In this document: one piece after another, positions 1 through 9,145 of the stretch
Position numbering within the stretch: the first letter of the stretch is position 1
How the letters are laid out: each line of letters starts with the position of its first letter
Source of the DNA: Myxococcus dinghuensis
Lineage (GTDB): Bacteria; Myxococcota; Myxococcia; Myxococcales; Myxococcaceae
Direction of reading: 5' to 3'
Length of the DNA: 64,000 nucleotides
Assembly: GCF_024198235.1 (NCBI RefSeq)
Contig: NZ_JAKCFB010000009.1
Location: 62,001 to 126,000 of the forward strand
Notes under the pieces: model-generated
Told to the model about the DNA's origin: nothing
Seen by the model: only the letters and a program-made list of their open reading frames with translations
Database searches by the model: none
Made by a program: the position numbers and the translations under genes

Positions 1-821
1 CCACCTTGCCGAAGTCGTGCAGGAGCGACGCGTAGCGCAGCTCCTGGATTTCGGTGGAGGAGAAGCGCACGCGGGCGTAGGGGCCGGTGGACAGGTGCTC
101 CAGGGACTGGGCGAGCGACACGGTGAGCGACGCGACGCGGCCGGAGTGGCCGGCGGTGGTCGGGTCGCGCGCCTCGATGGCGACGACGGAGGCGGAGACG
201 AAGCCCTCGAAGAGGTTGTTGATCTCCTCGTGGAGCAGGGCGTTCTCAATCGCGCCGGCGGCCTGGGCGCCCAGGGCCAGGAGCAGCTCCTCGTCCTCGG
301 AGTTGAAGCCCTGGCCGTCGAGCTTGTTGAGGGCCTGGATGACGCCCGTCACGTCGCCGTTGGCGTCGCGCATGGGGACGCAGAGGATGGTCTTGGTCTG
401 GTAGCCGCTGGAGATGTCGAACGAGCGGTTGAAGCGCGCGTCGGCGTAGGCGTCCGGGATGTTGATGATGGCGCCCGTCTGCGCGACCTGGCCGGCGATG
501 CCGCTGCCCACCGGGAGGCGGATTTCGCTCTTGGAGCCCTGGGCCACCTTGCTCCACAGCTCGTTGCGCTCGCGGTCGAGGATGAAGAGCGAGCAGCGGT
601 CCGCTTCGACGACCTTGGTGGCCTCGAAGAGGATGAGCGGGAGCAGCAGGTCCAGGTCTCGCTCGGCGCTCATCGCCTTGGCGACGTCGAGGATGGACGT
701 CAGCTTCGCCAGACGGCGATTGAGGTCGGGCTGGACCGAGGAGGTGGGTGAGAGCACCGGGCGGCTCCGAGCGATGTTGCCCTGCGGCCGTGCAGGACCC
801 CGGAGTTGTAACACGTCCATC
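1..821 (-). CDS. GAF and HD-GYP domain protein, c-di-GMP phosphodiesterase-like (3' end outside window)
   Basis: The reverse strand reads openly from an ATG at 821 to the window edge, about 273 residues, so the C-terminus is missing. Residues of about 30-190 look like a GAF sensor domain (for example ADRCSLFILDRERNEL, PVGSGIAGQVAQTGAIIN and NGDVTGVIQALNKL). This is followed by the start of an HD-GYP module: IEARDPTTAGHSGRVA and then LLHDFGKV, which carries the metal-binding HD pair right at the edge. GAF plus HD-GYP proteins usually hydrolyse cyclic di-GMP in the cytoplasm under control of a bound ligand. The GYP motif itself lies outside the window, so activity cannot be judged. It is divergent from rpe, with about 110 bp between them. 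No strong ribosome binding site precedes the ATG. Confidence 0.85.
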
Positions 822-930
822 CAGGTGACCGCCCGGGGCCACGACCTGCTTGGTTTCCTGCTTTGGAGTGGACGTCCTGGAATACCTTCCGTGCCCATGC
901 GGGTGGGAAATGGGTATGTAGGGCCCCCAT

Positions 931-1587
931 ATGAGCCGTCGCCCCGTGCGTATCTCTCCCTCGCTCCTCTCCTCTGACTTCGGCCGGCTGGCCGAGGAGG
1001 TCCGCGACATCGAAGCGGCGGGAGCGGACTGGATTCACGTCGATGTGATGGATGGGCGGTTCGTGCCGAACATCACGATTGGCCCGGTGGTGGTGGAGGC
1101 CATCAAGAAGGCGGCGACGAAGCCGCTGGACGTGCACCTGATGATCGTCGAGCCGGAGAAGTACGTGGAGGCCTTCGTGAAGGCGGGGGCGGACGTGCTG
1201 ACGGTGCACGTGGAGGCGAGCCCGCACCTGCACCGGACGTTGCAACACATTCGTCACCTGGGGGCGAAGGCGTCGGTGGTGTTGAATCCGGGCACGTCCC
1301 TGTCCTCCATCGAGGAGGTGTTGGGGGACGTGGACATGGTGTTGTTGATGAGCGTGAACCCGGGGTTCGGGGGGCAGGCGTTCATCGAGGCCACGGTGGA
1401 CAAGGTGCGCCGGCTGCGCGCGATGTTCGACGCGCGGGGGCTGGACACGGACATCGAGGTGGACGGCGGCATCAACGCCGACACGGCGAAGAAGGTGGTG
1501 GCGGCGGGGGCGACGGTGCTGGTGGCGGGCAGCTACGTCTTCGGGGCGAAGGACCGGGCGGCGGCCATCCGTTCGCTGCGGCCGTGA
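931..1587 (+). CDS. rpe: Ribulose-phosphate 3-epimerase
   Basis: A 218-residue protein of normal length for this TIM-barrel family. It interconverts ribulose 5-phosphate and xylulose 5-phosphate in the pentose phosphate pathway in the cytoplasm. Family signatures are all visible: [12 protein letters not shown] near the N-terminus, [12 protein letters not shown] with metal-binding His and catalytic Asp, DVHLMI, the phosphate loop region VNPGFGGQ, and EVDGGIN with the second catalytic Asp. The start ATG has only a weak upstream purine stretch. It stands alone, divergent from the HD-GYP gene and convergent with the receiver protein just downstream. Confidence 0.96.
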   Translation: MSRRPVRISPSLLSSDFGRLAEEVRDIEAAGADWIHVDVMDGRFVPNITIGPVVVEAIKKAATKPLDVHLMIVEPEKYVEAFVKAGADVLTVHVEASPHLHRTLQHIRHLGAKASVVLNPGTSLSSIEEVLGDVDMVLLMSVNPGFGGQAFIEATVDKVRRLRAMFDARGLDTDIEVDGGINADTAKKVVAAGATVLVAGSYVFGAKDRAAAIRSLRP

Positions 1588-1605
1588 CGGGCGTGTGACG
1601 CGGGG

Positions 1606-2007
1606 TCAGACGCGGGCGCGGTCCACGGCGGTGGCGAGCCGGGCGACGCGGGTCATGAAGGTGGGGTCGAAGGGCTTCACCTCGTAGTCGTCCGCGCCGA
1701 GCTCGAAGCAGACGTGTCGGGTGAACTGGTCCTCGACGCCGCTGAGGATGATGACCTTGCAGTCGCGGGTGGACGGGTCCTGCTTGAGCTGGGCGAGCAG
1801 GTCGCGTCCGTCCTGGTGCTGGTTGATGTCCAGGATGATGACGGCGGGGCGGTGGACGCGGGCCAGCTCGAGGACGCGCTCCGACGTGGTGTCCGAGATG
1901 CACGTCAGGCCGGACCGCTTCGCCTCCCGGGCGAGGGCCGACACGATGAGCGGTTCATCATCGGAGATGAGGACGACGGGGGGCATGGTCGATTCGAGCT
2001 GCACCAC
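1606..2007 (-). CDS. Single-domain response regulator (receiver only)
   Basis: A 133-residue protein that is nearly all one CheY-like receiver domain: VVLISDDEPL has the acidic pair, VIILDINQHQ the phospho-accepting Asp, and VKPF the conserved Lys after beta-5. There is no output domain, so it should signal by protein contact. The GTG start at 2007 has AGAAGG nine bases upstream; an ATG at 1986 is the alternative but lacks a ribosome binding site. No histidine kinase is adjacent, so its partner is unknown. It converges on rpe with an 18-bp gap. Confidence 0.88.
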   Translation of the reverse strand: MVQLESTMPPVVLISDDEPLIVSALAREAKRSGLTCISDTTSERVLELARVHRPAVIILDINQHQDGRDLLAQLKQDPSTRDCKVIILSGVEDQFTRHVCFELGADDYEVKPFDPTFMTRVARLATAVDRARV

Positions 2008-2252
2008 AGACTACCTTCTCGGCCCGGAGCAAGGCTTGTACCTGTCCGGAAGTACCGGAATATCCGGGTGTTTGGAAGAGGGGACGCGGGTCGGGGAGGG
2101 AATCAGGGTTATTCCAGACCCTGGGAGGGCGTCCATGCGGGGTGGGAAAGAAAAGGTGATCCGAGGACGTTGACTCAGCCGGGCGGCTCGGGTACTACCG
2201 CCCGCACTTTTCGCCGGTCCCGAGGAGCATCCACCGGCGGAGAGGGACATAT

Positions 2253-2329
2253 CGGGGAGTGGCTCAGCCTGGTAGAGCACTTGGTTCGGGACCAAGGGGT
2301 CGCAGGTTCAAATCCTGTCTCCCCGACCA
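2253..2329 (+). tRNA. tRNA-Pro (anticodon CGG)
   Basis: A complete 77-nt cloverleaf can be drawn: acceptor CGGGGAG pairs with CTCCCCG, the D stem is GGCTC/GAGC, the anticodon stem CTTGG/CCAAG encloses loop TTCGGGA with anticodon CGG followed by G37, and the T arm contains GGTTCAAATCC. The discriminator is A and the CCA end is encoded. It decodes CCG, a common codon in GC-rich genomes. Confidence 0.97.
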
Positions 2330-2339
2330 TGTAGGAACG

Positions 2340-2380
2340 CGGGCTGGAGATCCTTCGGGTCTCCAGCCCGTTTCCGTTTT
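2340..2380 (+). terminator. Intrinsic terminator after tRNA-Pro
   Basis: A perfect 11-bp stem, CGGGCTGGAGA with TCTCCAGCCCG, encloses a nine-base loop and is followed by TTTCCGTTTT. It begins 11 bases after the tRNA. Confidence 0.9.
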
Positions 2381-2749
2381 GGGCCTTCCTGCTTCGGCCC
2401 CTCCAGCATCCGGATGGCCGCTGGCTTGGTCGCCGTCCTCCGACCTCCTCCGCCCCAGGGATTCCTGAGACACCTCTCTGGGGCGGAGGAGATGTGCCTT
2501 CTCCAAGATGGTTTCCGCGCGTGCCCAGTGCAAATCACGCGGCACGCTCTCGGTGAGCACCTCCCAACAGCCGCGCCACCGTCTGAACCCACAGTCCACA
2601 CGAAGTGCGGGAGAGCCACGGAAGCGGGGGACTCTCACAGGGTGTTGCGGTCCGCCGAGTCCGCAGGGGAGGAGTCCTCCTGTCTCGGCCCTCGCTCTTT
2701 GGCCGGTTTTCACCTGACCATTGAGGCGGTAGGGACCTGTCCGTTCGAG
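2381..2749. other. Intergenic region without a convincing gene
   Basis: No reading frame here shows family features. The only structure seen is the perfect inverted repeat at 2445-2491, listed separately. Confidence 0.5.
2445..2491. repeat. Perfect 14-bp inverted repeat
   Basis: CTCCTCCGCCCCAG at 2445-2458 is exactly complementary to CTGGGGCGGAGGAG at 2478-2491, with a 19-base loop. There is no T-run on either side, so it may be a Rho-independent-like hairpin or a structured element of unknown role. Confidence 0.7.
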
Positions 2750-3031
2750 ATGGGGGCTCCACCAGTTCCTCTTCCGAAATCGGAGCGCGTTGTCCTGACC
2801 GAGGCATTGAAAGCCGCTGGCATTCCCATCCGACAGGAAGGGTCCATCGCACGGGTGCTGTCGCTGGCCGGAGTGTTGGCACTCAGTCTTGGCGCGCTCA
2901 CCGTCGCGCGAGTCGCCCTCGCATCGGCAGCCACAGTTCTCGCCGCCGCCCTGTCATTGGGAGGGTTCTTGGCTGCAACATGGGTGACCACGCTCATCGC
3001 GGCCAGCTGGTGGGCCACGCGTGATACCTGA
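2750..3031 (+). CDS. Small predicted membrane protein of unknown function
   Basis: From ATG 2750 the frame gives 93 residues. Residues about 35-82 hold two hydrophobic stretches rich in Ala, Leu and Val (RVLSLAGVLALSLGALTVA and FLAATWVTTLIAASW), which look like two membrane segments. The N-terminus is polar. No family is recognised. The same frame continues open upstream to 2414, and no strong ribosome binding site is visible, so the start and even the reality of the gene are uncertain. Confidence 0.4.
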   Translation: MGAPPVPLPKSERVVLTEALKAAGIPIRQEGSIARVLSLAGVLALSLGALTVARVALASAATVLAAALSLGGFLAATWVTTLIAASWWATRDT

Positions 3032-3174
3032 CGCCGTCACTTCGAAGCCGCGGCTCCAATGCGTGCGAAAAAGCAGGGAACGAGTTCTCGCAGGACTTCA
3101 TTCGGGGAGCAGAACGAAGTGTGATGGACCTACCCATCGGATCGCTCCAGCCGCAAGCGGCCAATCCTATGAGA

Positions 3175-4647
3175 TCAAGACTCGCGATCCGTCTGGCCGA
3201 CCCGCGCGCGCTCCATGACCCCGGTCCCTGACACCTCGCCCCGGTGCAGCCGCCGGACGAACCCACGCAGGTTGTCCCGGACCACGCGCGGCCAGATGCT
3301 GGATGGAAAGGGCTCCGTCGGGCCCCGGTGATTGACGATGACCGCGCGCAGCGCGGGCAGTGCTTCGAGCGAGGTCATGTCCACGAGCCCGGGACACTCG
3401 CGCAGGTCGATGGAGCGCAGCTCGTTCATTCCCTCCAGTCCCCATAGGGATGTGAGCTCGGTGCAGTTGCGGAGGTCGAGGTGCTCAACGCCCCGCAGGT
3501 TGCCGAGCTGTCGGATGGAAGTGAGCGGAGCGCTCTGTAGCACCAGTCGGTTGGGGCCGTCCGGCACGCGTGGGTCGTCGAGGAAGGTGGCGCTCGGCAC
3601 CCGGTCAAGGGAGCGAAGATTCCGGGCGACGTTGAAGCGGAGACCGCGAAGCTCCGGAAGGTCCGCGATGGGGGCGAGGTCGGTCGCCGCAAGTGCGTGG
3701 ATTCGGAGGGTTCTCAGTCGAGGCGCGTGCTCCAGGTGGCGAAGTCCCTCTTCATCGACGCAGCGGAGTTCGAGCGACGTCATGGGAAGTCGTCCCGCCC
3801 GAGCAGACGTCGCGTCCAGTGAATAGGCCACAAGCTCGAGCTCCTCGGTGTCCGGGAGCGCGGAGATGGGCTCCAGCTCTGGAGTCGACCCAAGGAGGGG
3901 CATGCGCAGGATGGGGATGCGGCACCTCGCGATGACCTTGGCATCCGTGACGGAGATACGTTCGCGCAGAGAGAGGGAGCGCAGCGAGCGGAGCTCCGGA
4001 AGCGCCGAGAGGTCGTTATTCGTGGTGCAAAGCCAGAGCTCCAGTTCCTCGATGGGAAGGCCTTCGAGCCCCCGCATGGAGAGGGGCTGGCTCTCGTAGA
4101 CGACGAGCTTTCGGAGCGTCTCCAGCCCGGACAGTGCGCGAAGGTCGCCGAGGCCGCCAAAGCTGAGCTGGAGCGACTCCAGGCTTCGGCTTCTCGAGAT
4201 TCCGTCGAGGTCCCGGATGCTGTTCCGCCCTCTGGCGAAGAGGGATGCATGACGCAGCGCGGGCAGCTCCGAGAGGGCCGATGCGCCGACGATGCCGGTG
4301 TGCGAGAACACCCCGACGCGCTCGAGCTCCGTCAGGCCCGTGAGCCAGCGGACATCGAAGGGCCCGCCCAGTCGCGGCCAGGTGCCCACGCCCAGGGAGC
4401 GGATCTGCTTGCGGAGCTCGGCTGCACGGGGCCCGTTCGCGTCGCGAAAGCGCCGAAGCACCTCGATGGTTCGCTGCTCGCGCACGTCCACGTCATGCCA
4501 GGAGTCGTCCTTGTCGCCCTCGAAGCAGAGCTGTCCAGGTGTGGCATGAGCGCCTTCAAGGATGTTTCTGTTGGGCTCGGGGTCGTAACGCACCGTCGCG
4601 AACAGTGCCTCATCGCTTTCCCCCACCCACCGTCCTGCGTCCCACAT
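3175..4647 (-). CDS. Leucine-rich-repeat-like protein
   Basis: A 490-residue soluble protein with no signal peptide or membrane segment. From about residue 95 onward it is built from irregular repeats of 20-25 residues of the form LxxLxxLxxL (for example LPALRHASLF, LRALSGLETLRKLVV, LRSLRSLSLRE, LRGVEHLDLRNCTEL, MNELRSIDLRECPGL), typical of a bacterial LRR solenoid used for protein binding. The N-terminal 90 residues contain a charged region (FEGDKDDSWHDVDVREQ) of unknown fold. The ATG at 4647 has GGGGGA close upstream and is preferred over a TTG at 4683. It stands next to an IS remnant and its partner is unknown. Confidence 0.75.
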   Translation of the reverse strand: MWDAGRWVGESDEALFATVRYDPEPNRNILEGAHATPGQLCFEGDKDDSWHDVDVREQRTIEVLRRFRDANGPRAAELRKQIRSLGVGTWPRLGGPFDVRWLTGLTELERVGVFSHTGIVGASALSELPALRHASLFARGRNSIRDLDGISRSRSLESLQLSFGGLGDLRALSGLETLRKLVVYESQPLSMRGLEGLPIEELELWLCTTNNDLSALPELRSLRSLSLRERISVTDAKVIARCRIPILRMPLLGSTPELEPISALPDTEELELVAYSLDATSARAGRLPMTSLELRCVDEEGLRHLEHAPRLRTLRIHALAATDLAPIADLPELRGLRFNVARNLRSLDRVPSATFLDDPRVPDGPNRLVLQSAPLTSIRQLGNLRGVEHLDLRNCTELTSLWGLEGMNELRSIDLRECPGLVDMTSLEALPALRAVIVNHRGPTEPFPSSIWPRVVRDNLRGFVRRLHRGEVSGTGVMERARVGQTDRES

Positions 4648-4769
4648 CGTGTGTCCCCCGGGCGGCAGTGTACCTGGTGTCAAGGAATGGTGTCATGGGG
4701 CACATGCGGTTCGGCCAAGCTGCTCTGGAGTTACACCGCCCAGCGCGGGCTCACGACACCAGCAGCACA

Positions 4770-5024
4770 CGACGGCGCAACACGTCGAAGCAGGCACGCC
4801 CGTCCTTCGTCCGCAGCCCCGAGGGCAACGGCTGCGCCGAGCGCTTCATCCGCTCCCTCAAAGAGCGGCTGCTCTGGGCGCGCACCTTCTCCACCGTGGA
4901 GGAACTCCGGGGCCTCCTGGAGTGGGCCCACCGGTACAACGAGCGCTGGCTGTTGGAGCGCCATCACTTCCTCTCGCCGAGTCAGGCCCGACGAGAGCTG
5001 CTGCCGTCGAAGCATGCAGCCTGA
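4770..5024 (+). pseudogene. C-terminal remnant of an IS3-type transposase (integrase core)
   Basis: The frame ending at 5024 contains RPSFVRSPEGNGCAERFIR, LKERLLWARTF and YNERWLLERHHFLSPSQAR, the characteristic end of the rve/DDE integrase core of IS3-like elements; the Glu in CAERF is the last catalytic acid. The two catalytic Asp residues and the whole N-terminal part are missing, and the upstream sequence does not resemble the rest of the family. No flanking terminal inverted repeats were found by eye. It cannot be active. Confidence 0.8.
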
Positions 5025-5435
5025 TGACAACCAGCCTGGTGCCTCAATGATCCGGTGCGGTACAGGTCCTCCAATCCTTGCGACGCAATGGATTGAGTGT
5101 CGGGCGATGCACTGGGGCAGCGATGGCTGGTTCCTTCGCGGCGAAACAGCAGACATCGTCCAAAGGCTTGCGCATGGCCTGCTCATGGGTTTGCGCCTGT
5201 CTGGATTCCGCGGCCCGCGAGGGGTGTGCCGTCAGCCCCACTGGCTCTTGGTTGACTCCCGAGGGAAGTCTTCGACCCGGCGGGAATCCCCTAGGTGGAG
5301 AGCGTGCAATTGGAACGCAATGATCCGACTATTCTGAATTTACTGCTATTTCGTGTTTGGATTTGAACTTGAGTTGAGTTTGATGTTAGGACAATCGCGG
5401 CTCAGGCCAAAACAGACATCACTAGGAGGAGTTCC
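5025..5435. other. Intergenic region with an AT-rich promoter-like end
   Basis: No gene is supported. The last 110 bases before the next start are unusually AT-rich for this genome (around 5330-5395, for example GTGTTTGGATTTGAACTTGA), which suggests a promoter, but no clean -35/-10 pair can be fixed. Confidence 0.4.
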
Positions 5436-6017
5436 ATGACGCGTAACGTGAAGCGTTTCCTGGCCGTCTCCCTGTTGTCGCTTGCCCCGTCCATCGCCGC
5501 CGCCGAGCAGTTCGACTTCGGCTATTTCGACCTCGGCTACAACGGGCTCGTAGGTCCCGTGAAGACGGAGACCATCGAGGTCCCCGCGAGGCACGAGGAG
5601 GGTGGTGCGTCCTTCCTGGCCAATCCCGTGCAGGTCTTCGGCATTGGTAACTGGACCGGCGTGAATACCTTTCCCATCTACTCGCTGAGCGGCATCACCC
5701 TCGACGTCCCCCCGCCGAATCCCCTGCTTCCCGTGCTGAACCCGGGCCTGTCGGGCATCTTCCAACTCACGGTGGCCCCGGCGACGTCCGTCTCCCAGAC
5801 GTACCTCTACACGAACAACACGCTGGACCCGGCTGGCAACGCGAAGACCTGTCGTTGGCAGGTCGTCGTCAACTACAACGCCACGACCGCCACCTGCTCG
5901 GCGGTCGTCAACCAGACGGCCTTCGGGACGCAGGGCGTCCTCTGCGGAATCGACACGACGCGGACGTTCATCAACCCGACCACCTGCAACCTCCAGGTCG
6001 TGACGAACCTGACCTGA
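5436..6017 (+). CDS. Secreted protein of unknown function
   Basis: A 193-residue protein with a clear Sec signal peptide: basic MTRNVKR, hydrophobic FLAVSLLSLAPSIA and a likely cut after AAA. The mature part is rich in Asn, Thr, Pro and Val with four cysteines (near TCRWQ, TCSAV, LCGID, TCNLQ) that could pair in the periplasm or outside. It is predicted to be beta-rich. AGGAGGAG lies at a good distance upstream of the ATG. No family is recognised. Confidence 0.75.
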   Translation: MTRNVKRFLAVSLLSLAPSIAAAEQFDFGYFDLGYNGLVGPVKTETIEVPARHEEGGASFLANPVQVFGIGNWTGVNTFPIYSLSGITLDVPPPNPLLPVLNPGLSGIFQLTVAPATSVSQTYLYTNNTLDPAGNAKTCRWQVVVNYNATTATCSAVVNQTAFGTQGVLCGIDTTRTFINPTTCNLQVVTNLT

Positions 6018-6029
6018 TGTCGTACGGCC

Positions 6030-6062
6030 ACCGCTGGCGGTGCAACATCCTCCGCCAGCGGT
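6030..6062. terminator. Stem-loop between convergent genes
   Basis: ACCGCTGGCGG and CCGCCAGCGGT form a perfect 11-bp stem with an 11-base loop, 12 bases after the secreted-protein stop. No T-tract follows, so it is only a probable terminator for one or both convergent genes. Confidence 0.6.
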
Positions 6063-6116
6063 AGTCATCTGGGGCCGTGTCCGCCCGCGTCGAGCACGGA
6101 GGCGCGCGCGTCGTCC

Positions 6117-7976
6117 TCAGCCGGGCGTCGGGGCTCGCCGACGTCGGCGGTTCAGCACGAGCAACAGCAACGTCAACAGGGCGCCGCCCGGCGCGCCGGA
6201 CTGCTGACATCCGCAGCTCTTGTCGTTGTCTTCGACCGGAGGGGTGACGGGCGGCTCCTCCCGTGGCAGCACCTCCAGCGTCACCGGCGCCGCGTCGAGT
6301 CCACCGAAGAGGGCATCGCCGCTGTAGGTCGCGCCGAGGGTGTACTTCCCCGGAGCGAGCCGCGCGAGCGTGTGCGTGGCCTCGCGTGACTTCAGCGTGA
6401 CGACCTCCAGCACCTCGGTGCCGTTGAGGAACGTCACCGTCCCCGAGGGTTCTCCCACGCCGCCCACCACCCGCGCGGTGACGGACACGGGGTCTCCGTC
6501 ATGCGTGGGATTGGCAGAGACTTGGAACTCGAGCGTGGCCTCCTGGAAGTCGGCGGAGCGTGCGATGTCCAGGATGTAGCTCCGACTCGCCGCGCACCGT
6601 CCTCCGTCCGTCGCCGTCAGGGTGAAGGGGAAGGTCCCGGGTTGCGTGGGCATGCCGGTGAGGACGCCATGGGCCAGGTGGAGCCCGCGAGGCAACGCCC
6701 CGTCGACGACGAAGGTGGTCTCGCCCTCGCCACCCACATGTTCGAAGGGCGTCTCCGAGTAGGTCTGTCCCGTGGTGCCAGCCGCGAGGGTGGCGGGCTC
6801 CAGCGACATGGGCGGACAGGCGACGGAGAGCGTGAAGTCGCGCGAGGCCGAGCAGCCATTTCCATCCGTCGCCGTCACCGTGAAGGGAAAGTCGCCGCCC
6901 TCCTCGACAGTCCCCGCGAGGACGCCCCCCTCCAACTGGACGCCCCGAGGCAGCGCGCCCGTCACCGACGAGGTGACGGTGCCCATCGCCCCCAGGACGG
7001 AGAGCTCCACGGGGGCGACGACCCCGCCACGGGGAAGCCCAGGCAGCGCCGCGTCCTCCAGCAGGACGGCGCCCGTGGGGCACGTCGGCGAGGAGCCTCC
7101 CGCCATCCGGTTGTTGCCGAAGGACAAGACCGTGCCCGTGCCGATGAGCCGCGTCGTGGCGAGCACATTGGCGTCCACGGCGGCACGAGACAAGCGCAGC
7201 AGCGTCTGGCTCCCACCCCCCACCGAGGCCGCGTGCAGGCCCACGCCGTTGTGGGTGAGTCGGGCCCGCTCCACGTTGAGCTGGACCTTTCCGCCATCAT
7301 CGGTCCGCGCCCAGATGCCGGCCTCCGTGTTGTCGGACGCCGTCAACGCGTTCACCGTCACCGTGCTGCCCGCTCCGAGCCACAGCCCTTGTCGGTTGCC
7401 CGTGAAGGTTCCGCGCGAGATGACGGCCGTCACGGCTCCGGTGGTGCCGCCCACCCGGACCCCCGCGCCTCCATTGCCCGAGGCCACGACGTCGTCGACC
7501 ACGAGCTGCCCCCCCGCCTCGGGAGCGAAGCGGAGGCCGTCCTGCTCGAAGCCCTGGATTCGCGAGCGCTCCACGTGCAGCAGCCGCCCGCTGTCGAACG
7601 TGATGCCCGTCGTCCCGGGCGTCGCCGAGGTCCCGAGCAGCGAGAGCCGGCGCAGCACCACCACGTCCTGGGCGCCAGCGGCGACGGTGATGGCCGGACC
7701 GCCGGCGGCGAGCACCCTGCCTCGGTCGTGCCCACCATCAATGGTGATGGCCTTGGTGATGGTCACCGTGCCGAAGTCGCCGGGGTCCAGCACATCGATT
7801 TCTCCACCCGCCGCCGTCTTGGCGATGGCGCTCGCGAACGTCCGGCACGGCGCGGTGCGCGAGCAGGGATTCGCGTCGTCGCCCACGCCCGATACCCAGG
7901 TGCGCGAGGCCTGGGCGAGCGCGGGAGTGGACGCGCAGAGCGCGGCCACGAGGATACAGCGCAAGTCGACCCCCAT
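6117..7976 (-). CDS. Surface beta-helix protein with Ig-like domains and MYXO-CTERM-like anchor
   Basis: From ATG 7976 this gives 619 residues: signal peptide (CILVAALCASTPALA), then SRTWVSGVGDDANPCSRTAP and a right-handed parallel beta-helix region (CRTFASAIAKTAAGGEIDVL, repeated xITIDGG/GxGV turns) to about 300. Two putative-Ig repeats of the form GALPRGVQLxGGVLxGxxxxxGxFPFTVTATDGxGC follow, then a third beta domain (SGTVTFLNGTEVL). The end, CGCQQSGAPGGALLTLLLLVLNRRRRR, is broken here as Cys-x-Cys, hydrophobic segment and Arg cluster: the layout of MYXO-CTERM sorting signals. It begins 8 bases after the stop of its paralogue upstream, so the two are one operon. A TTG at 7988 is an alternative start. 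Confidence 0.85.
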   Translation of the reverse strand: MGVDLRCILVAALCASTPALAQASRTWVSGVGDDANPCSRTAPCRTFASAIAKTAAGGEIDVLDPGDFGTVTITKAITIDGGHDRGRVLAAGGPAITVAAGAQDVVVLRRLSLLGTSATPGTTGITFDSGRLLHVERSRIQGFEQDGLRFAPEAGGQLVVDDVVASGNGGAGVRVGGTTGAVTAVISRGTFTGNRQGLWLGAGSTVTVNALTASDNTEAGIWARTDDGGKVQLNVERARLTHNGVGLHAASVGGGSQTLLRLSRAAVDANVLATTRLIGTGTVLSFGNNRMAGGSSPTCPTGAVLLEDAALPGLPRGGVVAPVELSVLGAMGTVTSSVTGALPRGVQLEGGVLAGTVEEGGDFPFTVTATDGNGCSASRDFTLSVACPPMSLEPATLAAGTTGQTYSETPFEHVGGEGETTFVVDGALPRGLHLAHGVLTGMPTQPGTFPFTLTATDGGRCAASRSYILDIARSADFQEATLEFQVSANPTHDGDPVSVTARVVGGVGEPSGTVTFLNGTEVLEVVTLKSREATHTLARLAPGKYTLGATYSGDALFGGLDAAPVTLEVLPREEPPVTPPVEDNDKSCGCQQSGAPGGALLTLLLLVLNRRRRRAPTPG

Positions 7977-7984
7977 CGCGCGGC

Positions 7985-8914
7985 TCAATTCTGGGGCAGC
8001 GTGGTGGAGGGGGCGCCATCCATGCCGTTGCCGGCGGCGACGCGATTGTTGCCGAACGAGACGACCGGGCCGTCCAGCCCCAGGCCCGTGTTCTGGCCCA
8101 CGAGCGTGTCCGAGATGCGGACCTGCGCGGGCGCCTCCGCCTTGATGCCAGCGCCGTTCTGCGCCACCACGGCCCGCTCGAGGGTGACCTGCGCGCCGCC
8201 CACGGCCAGGACGCCCTGGTCGGAGTGGCCCATCACCGACGTGTCCGTCACGGTGACGCGCGCGCCGTTCAGCACGTTGAGGCCGACGAGGCCCGACGCC
8301 AACTGGCTGTTCTGGACCACGGCCCCGCCACTGGCCACCTGGATGCCGCCGGTGGTCTCGTCGGCGCTCGTGGGTGCCTTGGCGAACGCGCCATTGACGG
8401 TGGTGTTGCGAACCACGAGCTGCACGGTGCCCGCGGAGGGCAGGACGTTGATGCCCGAGCCGGTGAACCCCTGGATCGAGCAGTTCTCGACCTGGACCTT
8501 GCTCGCCGCGAGGATCCGGATGCCATCCAGGCCGGCGCCGATGCCCGCGATGCCGAGGTTGCGCAGGATGACGGTGCCTCCAGGCGCGTTCACGATGATG
8601 CCGTGGGTCCCCGAGAAGAGGACTCCTCCCGCATACGGCCCGCCATCAATCACGATGGACTTGGTGATGGTCACCGTGCCGTAGCCGCCCGGGTCCAGGG
8701 CGTCGATCTCCCCATTCGGGGCCGTCTTGGAGATGGCCCCCGCGAACGTCTTGCACGGGGCGGTGCGGGAGCAGGGGTTCACGTCATCGCCCACGCCGGA
8801 GACCCAGGTGCGGGTCGCCTGGGCGGAGGCGGAAGCGCTGAACAGCAGACACAACAGGGCGGGAAGCGCGGCGAGTCCCGTCGCGCGAGAACGAGCAGAT
8901 CCAGGAGTGGACAT
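7985..8914 (-). CDS. Secreted parallel beta-helix protein, paralogue of the next gene
   Basis: A 309-residue protein starting at ATG 8914. It has a signal peptide (LAALPALLCLLFSASASA) and then ATRTWVSGVGDDVNPCSRT and KTFAGAISKTAPNGEIDAL, nearly the same as the following gene. The rest is repeated short beta rungs (GGTVILRNLGIAG, ASKVQVENCSIQGF, GARVTVTDTSVMG) of a pectate-lyase-like solenoid ending at SFGNNRVAAGNGMDG. Unlike its paralogue it has no Ig domains and no sorting tail, so it is probably released or held non-covalently. It is first in the two-gene operon. Confidence 0.82.
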   Translation of the reverse strand: MSTPGSARSRATGLAALPALLCLLFSASASAQATRTWVSGVGDDVNPCSRTAPCKTFAGAISKTAPNGEIDALDPGGYGTVTITKSIVIDGGPYAGGVLFSGTHGIIVNAPGGTVILRNLGIAGIGAGLDGIRILAASKVQVENCSIQGFTGSGINVLPSAGTVQLVVRNTTVNGAFAKAPTSADETTGGIQVASGGAVVQNSQLASGLVGLNVLNGARVTVTDTSVMGHSDQGVLAVGGAQVTLERAVVAQNGAGIKAEAPAQVRISDTLVGQNTGLGLDGPVVSFGNNRVAAGNGMDGAPSTTLPQN

Positions 8915-9145
8915 GGCTGACAGGCTATACCCTCTCGCGCGGACCACGAATGCTTCCTTGCTCACGAAATCGAGCCGAGTCCTTTGATACTCAGAATCTT
9001 TGTTGTGTTGCTTTGATTCCGAAATGCACGGAATCTCCCGTGGATGTTTGTTTCACGCGGCACACGGGGATGGCGGGCCTCGTGGGCACGTGCCACGAAA
9101 AGCCTGTCATCACGGTTGGACAGGACGGCGCCGGACGCTCCCCGC

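Noticed and set aside
2047-2070. CCGG-spaced motif upstream of the receiver gene
   Set aside because: CCGG is itself palindromic and frequent in GC-rich DNA; the three copies do not make a clear operator.
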